Positions 48,021-64,000 of a stretch of DNA of 64,000 bases are shown piece by piece; the stretch's first letter is position 1; each line of letters begins with the position of its first letter. The DNA comes from Benincasa hispida (Eukaryota > Streptophyta > Magnoliopsida > Cucurbitales > Cucurbitaceae): contig NC_052351.1 in the NCBI RefSeq assembly GCF_009727055.1, positions 59,713,390 to 59,777,389 of the forward strand, read 5' to 3'. The translations under genes and the position numbers were made by a program. The notes beneath the pieces were generated by a model, which worked only from the letters and a program-made list of their open reading frames with translations, was not told where the DNA came from and did no database searches.

Positions 48021-48599
48021 TCAATTTTTAGGGTGAGTCTTACAAAAATCACTAATGGTCTAATGATTCTTTACTTTAGCCACTTTTAGGATAGTTATAA
48101 GATTTTAACATAAAACTTGACACTATACATTACTTATGAAATTTTATTCAACAACAATGTCAATACTTACACAAAGTTTAATTGTGCATGCTTATAACTC
48201 TACACTAAAAGTCTAAAACAACTAGTCCAAAATTGTCCCCAAAAAAAATGACTATATTAAGTTACAGAGCATTGCATAGCCAACAAATGGAAATCCTTGA
48301 ACATCAAAGACTTCAGTCAAAGCTTAAACAGATTTTAAGTTACTTCAAACAGACATGCTACACAAAAGTCTATACAATCATCTTAATTTGAACTCACCAA
48401 AAAAGAGAGAATTGTTTGAATATGAAAGGAAAAATTTTCTTGTCTCTCACTGTATGTGTATGAAGTATATATTCGATGAAGATAATCTCTGATCAAGAAA
48501 AAGTAACGAACTTCTCAACGCTGCTCGAGTCGGGTTTCGTATCATCTCCTTGGCCATTTTGGATCAAGGAGTAATAGGTAGAACAGCTTTGAATTAATG

Positions 48600-55509
<6,910 letters not shown>

Positions 55510-56700
55510 GGATGTGAAACCCTAGGGCAGCAGTCGAAGAGGGGAAAAGAGGAGAAAAATCAATCACTGAGAAGGAGATTCATCCATGGGAGAGAAATCT
55601 CTAAGGTACTGTTCTGTCTGTTTAAACCTCTCTGATAATGGCAATGGCTGAGGAGAATTCAATGCTAAGTAGAGAAACAGAGAAATATAGCAAAATTAGA
55701 ATGGAGATGAGAAAAGACGAAGAAGAACTAGAAGAACATTTTTCTTTTTCTTTTCGTTTATGGTTTCTTTTGCAATGTCTGTGATGATAGGTAATCCCAA
55801 CAAGAATCACTACACGACAAGCAAAATGGGAGCAGAAATCAAGGCAAAGAACAAGCAAAGAGGGAAACCAGAACAAGTTTCTGAGGCCCAGGTGAGACAC
55901 AGAACATAAAAACAAAATGCTATATTTTACATTGCAACTTACAAAGTTTAATACTCAAAATTTTAATGTTTCTGTCTCTTACCTTTATAAATTATTACAC
56001 TTTGGACCTATCAAACCTAAGGTATGGTAGGTTGTTTAAGACAAAAGTGGAGTTGTAAAGTCCAGATAGTTATGAAGTTTGAGAAGTTATAGAGTCCCGA
56101 TGTCCATATTATAAAGACTTAATAAAGCATAAAATTGAAGTGTTTTAGTTGTGAACCTCCAATTCTTTAGACCAAACAAGGAGTAGAGTGTCTAACTCCA
56201 ACTCTTGAGGCCAAAGAGTTCGTTTGAAATGACTTTTAAAGTATCATTTAAAAAGTCGTTTCAAATACGTCTTTTTAGTTCCAATAATGATATTGTTTTG
56301 ACTATATTTGCCTTCTAAGTTCTAACACAATTATCCAAGTTTAAGGATTGAATGAATAGTTAGTGATGATAATGTAATCATCGTTTATATATATCATCAA
56401 TGAAATAAAAAGGTGGGAAAGTGAGGGAAATGGTTACCAAAGTTAGGCAACACATAATATCTCCACTTTCTCTTCTTTTTGTAAGCTTTATATGTGATGA
56501 CAAATGAATTATGTTTTATTTTAGTAAGGTGAGAGAAGAAATTGTGTTTGTGAATGGAAGAAATAAAGGAAGAATAATAGAAGTGGGGTTGGGGTTTGGT
56601 TTGGATCCTTCTATTCCAGGCTGTCTTTGTTGGGATATCACAAAAACCAAGAAAGATATAATATAATTCAATTTCTTGAATCAGCTTTGTTACAAGATGT
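55510..56700 (-). promoter_or_regulatory. 5' flank of the kinase gene (presumed UTR and promoter)
   Basis: Upstream of the kinase ATG on its strand. Positions 55510-55620 are purine/pyrimidine-biased and probably 5' UTR. A 97-codon open frame at 55915-55622 (hydrophobic with a poly-Ser run) ends 112 bases before the start. I regard it as chance or at most an upstream frame. No clear TATA box could be assigned. Confidence 0.4.
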
Positions 56701-57249
56701 ATATATAAGATTTAGTTTATTCAATTACCTTTGTTTGTATATGAGCTTTTCAGACCTGGCTTCTTTTCTCTTTTTCTTTTCTGATTTGAAAAGCTCTTGA
56801 TCTTATGTATTTTCATGGATTTGAATATGAATAAGGATAATGGAATTGTCTAAATTTGTCAATGTCATTACTTGGATAATGATCTGTTTTTGAAATTTAT
56901 GATGGTTCTCTCCATTTCTGTAGATAGTTTTCACATTTTTTAAGTAAACATTTGAATTTTTTTTCTTTTTTATCAAATTTTAGAACACAAAAACAAATTT
57001 TTAAAAACTATTTAATTTAGTTTTCAAAACTTGACTTGAATTTTGAAAATACTATTAGAAAATATAAACAAAGTATGGAACTCATAAGTAGGAATAGTAT
57101 TTATAGATTTATTTTAAAAAACCAAAAACCGTGATATCTATTTTATTATAAATTAAGCTTGTAAATAAACTTCCACCTATTGGTTTCTTTGTTTTGTTGT
57201 TTACTTTTTATCTGTATTTTCAAAATCCAATCCAAAATTTGAAAACTAA

Positions 57250-57554
57250 GGCTCTGTTTAGTGACCGTTTCGTTTTTTGTTTTTGGTTTTTGAAAAGTCA
57301 GCCTATTTTTTTTTCTTTTCTTACAATACTCTCATATTTCTTAAGTACAAGAGTTGAATTGTTAGCCAAATTTCAAAAACAAAAACAAGTTTTTAAAAGC
57401 TACTTTTTTTAGTTTTCCAAATTTGATTTGGTTTTTGAAAATATTGGTAAAAAAATAAATGAGAAGACATGAAATTTAAATATGGAATGGGTGTTTATAG
57501 GCTTAATTTAAAAAAAAAAAAAAAAGAAAACCAAATGGTTACCAAATGAAGCGT
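57250..57554. mobile_element. MITE with TAA target (305 bp)
   Basis: The ends are ggctctgtttagtgacc and, inverted, acgcttcatttggtaacc. TAA flanks both sides (57247-57249 and 57555-57557). The interior matches the copy at 60565-60881 (ccaaatttcaaaaacaaaaa, gtttataggcttaattt). Fragments of the same family appear at about 56930-57140 and 57640-57780. Confidence 0.7.
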
Positions 57555-57959
57555 TAAAAAAATTGTTTTGTTTTTTAAATTTGACTAAGAATTAAATGTT
57601 TAATTTTTTTTTCTAGTAAGACAAGAAAGAAGAACAAACAAATTAAAAAAACAACAATCAAATTTAATTAAGAAAGATGAAAATCATGGTAAAGGAATTG
57701 GGAGTATAATTTTTAGAAACAAAAAATAAAAAGCCAAATAATTATCAAATGAAGTCAAATAACTATCAAACGAAGCCTAAACGTTGAAATCGATCCTTAG
57801 ACACAATGCAAAGCTTAAGGGTAACAACTCTAAGAATGGCGACACGCCAATTCTTTGAGCTAGTGGGTAGATTTTATTTCAAATCTTCAATAATTTGTGC
57901 TAATTGTTGGATCATCATTTCTCTCTTTGTCAAAAAAGTTAGGTGATTCAAATATCAAT

Positions 57960-58845
57960 AATTATTTGTTTTAATTTGGTCAATTTTCAAAACGTTCATT
58001 TTGCTCTTTGAACTTTTAAAAAAATGTCTATTTTGATTCATCCTATTGTTGTTAATGTGTTAACAACATGATGACAGCTACTTAAAAACTTAGATAATTG
58101 GACACCTAAGTGGCTTAAGTGGGATGCCAAGTAAGTTGGTCAATATTATATGGAAATCTAAAGTCTTTGGGTATTGCCCTAACGTCAAAACCTACAATTT
58201 GATCGATGCCAAACAAGCTTAATGAGGATCAAATGCCATTTACACCAAGCTCGATTTCAAACTTCTTTGTCTTGACTCGGAATCGAAAAATCTGTACGGT
58301 GCTAAACACATCGAACCTTTGTTTCATAGTATACATTGTGGAGTCGGATCTAAATCTTGTTTTTTGTTGATTAACAAACTTGATCATTTGTCCTTCACTT
58401 ACCTTTCTTTATATGGATTTACGGTGGATTTGATAGTGGAGGAGAGGATTAGTGAAGATGAAGCAAAATATGAAGTTAGAATAAAAGAAAAATATCTCAA
58501 AGATCATAGATATTGGCGATTCATGAACTATCTTCAAAATTAGTAAATGAGATCAATTGTCGAGCTTTACATCAATATTTTGATTGTTGAGCTTCTTTGG
58601 TATCAATCAAAATGTCGATTTTGGCATTAAGGTAGATACCCAAACACCCTAAATTTTCATATAACATCAACTCATTTAACTAGGTATCTAATTATCTAAA
58701 TTTTTAAGTTACGTCATCATTTTGTTAACCCATTAATGACATATTAATGACATGGATCAAGATTGGTGCTTTTTAAAAATTGAAGGACCAAAATGAAAAA
58801 AAAAATTCAAAGCTCAAGAATTAAAATAGGATTTAAGCCTAAAGC
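57960..58845. mobile_element. MULE-like element with long inverted repeats
   Basis: Positions 57970-58155 and the complement of 58640-58845 align over about 190 bp (shared gttaacaacatgatgac / gttaacaaaatgatgac and cttagataattgg / tttagataatta words). The right end, ggcttaaatcctatttta on the complement, resembles the MITE end at 50870. The left end is worn and no clean TSD was found. The 500-bp interior holds an open frame (58219-58543). Confidence 0.55.
58219..58543 (+). CDS. hypothetical 105-codon open frame inside MULE-like element
   Basis: The frame is open from about 58219 to the stop at 58543; the first ATG (MFHSIH) is at 58319, giving 74 residues. The sequence has mixed hydrophobic and charged character (HIEPLFHSIHCGVGSKSCF; KYEVRIKEKYLKDHRYW). 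I do not recognise a family. It could be a captured host-gene fragment or a chance open frame. No start context or splice signal supports expression. Confidence 0.2.
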
Positions 58846-58849
58846 CAAT

Positions 58850-60564
58850 CACATATAATCTATGTATATTGTTTCTTCATTTTCATGCATGTAGTGACCT
58901 TTTGAAATTGAGTTAATTGCAAACTATTCTTTGTTAGGCCATATTATAGTATGAACATCTCTTCGTTAGACTTCTCTTTCTAATTTTCTACTTTTCTACT
59001 TTTGGAGACAATTACAAATAACTCAACATAATTGGTCAAGATTTTGAACCATAGCTCTAACCAATCCATTGATGATAGGTCTCCATTCCAAAGGAGGTTG
59101 AGATCTCATTCCAACTTCAAACATACATATTATATTGAACAATTTTGTATTCTTTTGAAATTTTGTAGTTTGACATTCTAAATAAAAGGTGAGATTATTT
59201 TCAAATTTATGACATTAATGATTTAGTCAAGGGAGAAAAATGTAGCATTCTTTGATTGTGCAACCAACTACCACATGGATGTTATAGATTTTAAATTTTC
59301 AGATAATGTGGTTTCAAGAAGTGGATAACCAACCAATCTTGAGCGAGATAGGATTCTATCCTATCTCGCCCAAATTAAAGGTGACAACTTAATAGCGCAA
59401 TCAATCTAAACATACTTTAACGACCAAAGCATTATGTTAAATGTTTGAAAATTGGTTTTGTGTTATTAGAAATATTCACATTCCGATTTAATCATTATGT
59501 GGATAACTCTATAATTTATTTGTTATGTTATTTTATTTCTCTTTTCTTGTCTCTCATTAGGAAAATTTGAGATTGTTTGATTTTCAACCCTAGATTAGAA
59601 AATTTGATACATACATATCAGTTTGTTGTACAAAAGTTAAAACTATTATATTATAAAGAAGTATTTATGTCATTTTCAAATAAAAGTTAAAGGATGCAAG
59701 TAAACCTTTTTAAAAAATTTAAATTGGGGTTTTAATTTTTTTTCCCTAATTTAAAATATATTAGAAATAATGAAGATGTTTGATGAATGTGATAGTAAGA
59801 TAATTGTTATTCTTGATCATTCATACGTTGACTTTTTGAAATAATGTTTTTCAAGAATATTTCTTGCTCTTATTTGATAGAAAAGAATGCCATATTCTGA
59901 AATTAGTTTTTATTGAAATTGGTTAAATGATAATAATAATTTTGATGAAAAAAGACATTATATAGAGGGAAAATGCTACTAGAATTTTATTATCTTGAAA
60001 AGAAAATTAACAATAAGCTAATATAGATATTATTCTTACGTTTTATTGAACATTTAAAATCATATCGAGAAAAAAAAAGTCATAAAATAAAGAATTAAAA
60101 AATGATATTTTAACATATTTTTTATTTGCTTATTTAATAAAAAGAACAAATGTAGTTTGTATTTTTAATATGTACGGCAGGAGATTGAATTTTCGATCTC
60201 GAAGTTGATAGTATATGTTCATGTTAGCGTAGTTATCTCACGTTGATAAAAGAAACTAATAGGTAAATTATGTCTTTCTCCTAAACTTTTAGGATTGCCT
60301 CAATTTCATTGGTGTACATTAATTTATATCAATTCCGGTGAACTCCATAGTTAATAAGCACTAAAAAAGAATTTGATTAGCTGAGTATTTATTGATATGC
60401 ATTCCCTTTCTTGAAGTCGGAGATTTGATCTTTCATTCTGCAATTATTATTATCATAATAATTTTATATTCAATAACTACTTATTAAAATAAAAAAATGA
60501 AACGGGACTAAATATATAATCTAGTCTTTAATGGTTGACTACATTTTTTCAATTTGATATATAA
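58850..60564. other. AT-rich intergenic DNA
   Basis: No gene seen. Around 60175-60245 (minus strand) and 60375-60450 (plus strand) there are B-box-like words (gagatcgaaaattcaatctcc, tcggagatttgatct), which may be decayed tRNA-related SINE pieces. Confidence 0.45.
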
Positions 60565-60881
60565 GGTTACATTTGGTAACTATTTTGTTTTTTTGCTTTT
60601 GGTTTTTTAAAAATTTAGCTTATTTTCTTTCAATTTCTCATAATGGATTGCATTGTTCTTAAGATTGTTGAGTTTTTGGCCAAATTCCAAAAACAAAAAT
60701 AAGTTTTGAAAACGATTTTTGTTTTTTTTTTTTTTTTTTTAGTTTTTAAAACTTGGCTTCGTCTTTTAAAAATGTGATAAAAAGTATGACAAAGCAAGAA
60801 ATTTCGATGTGAAAAATAGTGTTTATAAGCTTAATTTTCAAAAATAGAAAATAAAAAACTAAATGGTTATCAAATGAGGTT
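60565..60881. mobile_element. MITE with TAA target (317 bp)
   Basis: The ends are ggttacatttggtaac and, inverted, aacctcatttgataacc. TAA flanks both sides (60562-60564 and 60882-60884). It belongs to the same family as 57250-57554. Confidence 0.75.
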
Positions 60882-61420
60882 TAAATCTTTAAAAAGTTTG
60901 AATTTCATTCTTGATGTATGGTGTATTTTTTTTTCAATTAAGTTGTTTTGAAAGACGATAGCCAACTTAATCAGCAAATGATGATATAATGCTAAACCAT
61001 ACTTTATTAATTGAGTTAAAAACATTCTACGTTTTAATTAGATGTAGGTATAATATTTGTCTATAAAGATCAATATAAACATAGTTCAACTGATATAAAT
61101 TTATACTATTAATTTCGTCACATAGTTCAACGGTCTAAATTTATACTATCAATTTTGTGACAAAAGGTTCAATCTCCCACTTTAATTGTGGTCAAAAAGT
61201 TATTTGTCTATAAATATGTAAGTTAATATTTTAAAATTCGTATGGCTTGTGACCCTTTTGTATCATGAAATTATATGATTGGTATGAATATTAAATATCT
61301 TTGAAAACCTAAAATAATAAATGAGGATTTTAATTCTTGAAATATTATAACAAACTTATGATATAGAGGTGGTTTAAATGTTATTTTTCTAGGTCAATGT
61401 GAACATATCTCGAATGGCAT

Positions 61421-61556
61421 GAAATTATATCATTAATCTCGAGGTCAGAAGTTTGATCCTTTACGTATTGTAAAAAACAAAAAGAAATGAAATTATATCA
61501 TTAATCTCAAAGTCAAAAGTTTGATCCCTTACGTATTGTCAAAAACAAAAAGAAAT
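61421..61556. repeat. tandem duplication, period 68
   Basis: gaaattatatcattaatctc at 61421 recurs at 61489. Each unit has a gtttgatcccttacg-like B-box word and ends in caaaaagaaat, so it may be a duplicated SINE tail. Confidence 0.8.
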
Positions 61557-62181
61557 TTAATTTCCTAGATTAATTTTGAAGACCTTGTACTAATTCAAAT
61601 GTATTTAACTTATCCTCAATTTATACAAGGCTAATAGGATCCATCATACTTTTGCTTTAATTAACTTTTAATTAAACCCTATGAAGTAAGAGATTAGCTA
61701 GGGAACCTTATATATGTACATACCCAACATACATTAAAAAGATTGGACTATTCTTGATCATGCTGTTGGTTTTTTGGCCCTTAATCTCAAATTAATTAAT
61801 TTTAATTAATTAATTAATCAATGTTTTAATTATAACAAACTCAATTTTTAATTATTGAAAATATTAGTGTTTTAATATGTCCATAGCGTAGAGCTCGGAA
61901 CAACGATTCCAACACCTCTTAAATCACTCAAATCAGAGCGTTGTTCCGACACCTCTTGAATCACTCAAATCGGAGCTAAGATGAAGACGATATGACCGAA
62001 ACAAGTCTATCGAAAAAATACTGTGGTGGATGACGTGGTATAATCAGACCATTTGCATGTAAACATGTGGCAGCATATTGGTTGAATGGTGGAAGAGATT
62101 AACATATGATGAACTTTTGATTTTTGGATTGATTTAAAATAAAAAAAAAATGAAATTTAAAAGAAATTTAAAAGGAAAATA

Positions 62182-62560
62182 AATTTAATATTATTTTATG
62201 TTTGTGTCTAACGGTTAGTTTTTTACACATGGTATGTTTTTTATTTTTGGATTGACTTTAAAAAGAATGAAATGAATTAAAACGAAAATGAATTTAATAT
62301 TATTTTATGTTTTTGTTTAACGGCTAGTTTTTTACACATGGTATGTTTTTTATTGGATTGACTTTAAAAAGAATGAATTTAAAAAGAAAATGAATTAAAA
62401 GGAAAATGAATTTAATATTATTTTATGTTTGTGTTTAACGGCTAGGTTTTGACACATGGTATGTTTTTTTTATTTTTTGGATTAATTTTAAAAAGAAAAT
62501 AAATTTCAAAAGAAAATGAATTTAATATTATATATATATTTTTTTGTATCTAACGACTAC
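62182..62560. repeat. tandem repeat, about 110-bp units
   Basis: Units start aatttaatattattttatg at 62182, 62291, 62409 and 62519 (lengths 109, 118 and 110, and a partial unit). Each has taacggctagttttttacac-type and acacatggtatgtttttt words. It lies upstream of the TATA box, in the U3 part of the LTR. Confidence 0.9.
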
Positions 62561-62646
62561 TTTAGTTTAAAATCTCCACCATTGATTTTTCTTTTCCAAA
62601 ATCCAATGGTCCAAATTAATTGTAGTTTTTAAAAAATTTTCCATCT

Positions 62647-62657
62647 CTATATAAACC
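62647..62657 (+). promoter_or_regulatory. LTR TATA box
   Basis: ctatataaacc lies just downstream of the tandem repeats, about 670 bp before the LTR end. Confidence 0.55.
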
Positions 62658-63317
62658 ATCTTCCTCTCCAAATTTTAAACAAACAAATTTTACATTTCAT
62701 AATCCTCCAAAACTCAAAAGTTCCATTGTTGCTCTCTCTAAGTTCCCAATTTTTCTTTTCATCTTATTCTTGAGAGAGTGTTATTGTATTTTGAGGATAA
62801 ACTTGTTGAGTGCTTAAACTTGTAAATCCACTCTAGTGAGAGTTGTATTGTGTTCTTAAAAAATTTCAACATTTATAACGGTTTGATCATAAACCGTGGA
62901 AAGGATCAAGTTTGCTCTTGAACCCATAAAAGGAGCGGTGGTGTAACGGTTAGGCTCTAATCCGTGGAAAGAGTTGGAAAGATTTTATTCAAATTCCCAA
63001 GAGGCGCTTGGGGAGTGGAGTAGGTCGAGTTTGACCGAACCACTATAAAAATTATAGTGTCTTCTTCTCTAACTCTTTCCTTTTTATTTTTGCAATTAAT
63101 TTAAGCAATTTATTGTATGTTTTAGTTTGTTCTTATTTATTTGCTAAAAATTGAATAAGAATTAAATTTTCACATTTTTGTCATCTTATTTGTTGCATAA
63201 ATTGAATTTTTCTTATTATTTATAAAAAGTGTATTAATTAGTTTAATTTGGTTAATTTAGAAAAAAAGTTTAATTAAACCCTATCCATCCCTCTAGGATT
63301 GTCATATCGATCCAACA

Positions 63318-64000
63318 TGTGCTTGATCTTAATAAAAATAAACATGGTTCGTATATATGTTGGGAGGGTAAAAAGACAATTTTGGGAAGAATCTTTCACA
63401 AATACCATATGATAATAGAGAGGCTCTATTTTTAATGCCATGTTTTTTTTTTTAATTAAAGATTACTTATCAAAATTTAATATAATTTGGTATAGAGAAA
63501 ATTATTTTAAAATTCTAGTTAATTAAATTTTGTTTGATAATGTTTTTGGTTTTCTTTACAAAATTGAGATATCGTTTGGTACAAAATGAGCAATTAATTT
63601 TATACTTTTTTAAAAAAATATACTAAAAAAAAAAAACATGAGAAAGAATGGGTGAAAACAATTCTTATTTTTATTTAAGAATTAAGCATAACTGGCTTGT
63701 TTAAGATACATTTTCTAAATTAAAAAGTCAATGTTTGAATCTCTATGGTAAATAAATTTTAAGGATCAAATTTGTATAAGTTTGCAAGTTTGGGGTCCAA
63801 TCTTAACCATTTTATAAGTATAAGACTTAAAATTTTGAGAAATTGGATATATAGTAAAGTTTTAGGTTTTGTTTGGATATTTGGCCGAATTCAAAATTAA
63901 TAAGATTTGGCAAATTGTGTGTAGATCACGTGATGGTCATTTTTCGAATTCTTGACATATCTTCATAGATCAATTAATGATAGTTATAAATATAGTGTAA
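63318..64000. other. AT-rich intergenic DNA
   Basis: Low-complexity A/T runs and no gene seen. gatatcgtttggtac at 63570 resembles a MITE edge, but no partner was found. Confidence 0.5.

Larger units (their letters stand above)
61764..63317 (+). mobile_element. Probable solo copia-type LTR (1554 bp)
   Basis: It starts tgttggttttttggcc and ends catatcgatccaaca. It has a TATA box (ctatataaacc, about 62647) and downstream words typical of copia LTR transcripts (gggagtggagtaggtcgag, gaccgaaccactataaa, accctatccatccctctagg). No primer site follows the right end. The flanks catgc (61759-61763) and tgtgc (63318-63322) match only in three bases, so the TSD is worn or the boundary is off. Tandem repeats lie at 62182-62560. 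Confidence 0.65.

Noticed and set aside
55622..55915. 97-codon frame upstream of the kinase
   Set aside because: Low-complexity hydrophobic and poly-Ser sequence in the presumed 5' flank, with no homology recognised; chance is more likely.

Overview
The window looks like a chromosome segment of a eudicot plant. It holds one intact nuclear gene with ten introns (a CDPK-related protein kinase), plant-type Ty1/copia and Ty3/gypsy LTR retrotransposons, MITEs and AT-rich intergenic DNA. The general look of the repeats suggests a cucurbit, but that is only an impression. There are no prokaryotic genes, CRISPR arrays or rRNA genes, and I recognised no tRNA gene.

Positions 1-46289 are one nested pile of LTR retrotransposons that can be unpicked by matching 5-bp target-site duplications (TSDs). 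The outermost layer is a plus-strand chromovirus-like LTR seen as two pieces (7372-7765 and 45073-46289). Two elements sit in it: a minus-strand copia element that runs off the left edge (1-7371), and a minus-strand Tekay/Del-like chromovirus (7766-45067, TSD CGCAC). The left LTR of the chromovirus is split by a solo copia LTR (8601-29093, TSD GAACA), a minus-strand gag-pro-only gypsy element (29272-36357, TSD TACAC) and a solo gypsy LTR (37689-39620, TSD TATAT). Its internal remnant carries another solo copia LTR (40385-42498, TSD CATAC), and its right LTR carries a Tourist-like MITE (44211-44572, TSD TTA). The 8601-29093 solo LTR itself holds a non-autonomous gypsy element (9273-25969, TSD TTGAG) and a solo copia LTR (26659-28740, TSD AGAAT). 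That gypsy element holds a plus-strand copia element (10071-22580, TSD CGACA/CGACC), and the copia element holds a truncated gypsy fragment (12437-about 16103). This gives six LTR-retrotransposon layers. All element reading frames are broken by stops, frameshifts or deletions. An assembly gap of 432 N lies at 30531-30962.

From 46290 rightward the sequence is genic. The CDPK-related kinase gene (CRK type) lies on the minus strand, with its coding region from 55509 down to 48600 in 11 exons and a conceptual protein of 573 residues. Its introns contain a MULE-like MITE, a possible LTR fragment and a tandem duplication. The rest (55510-64000) is AT-rich intergenic DNA with two related TAA-flanked MITEs, a long-TIR MULE-like element enclosing a 105-codon reading frame, decayed tRNA-related SINE-like pieces, and a probable solo copia LTR at 61764-63317.

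Functionally the kinase is the only gene that appears intact. Everything else is repeat DNA whose interest lies in how it was assembled, reduced to solo LTRs and rearranged.
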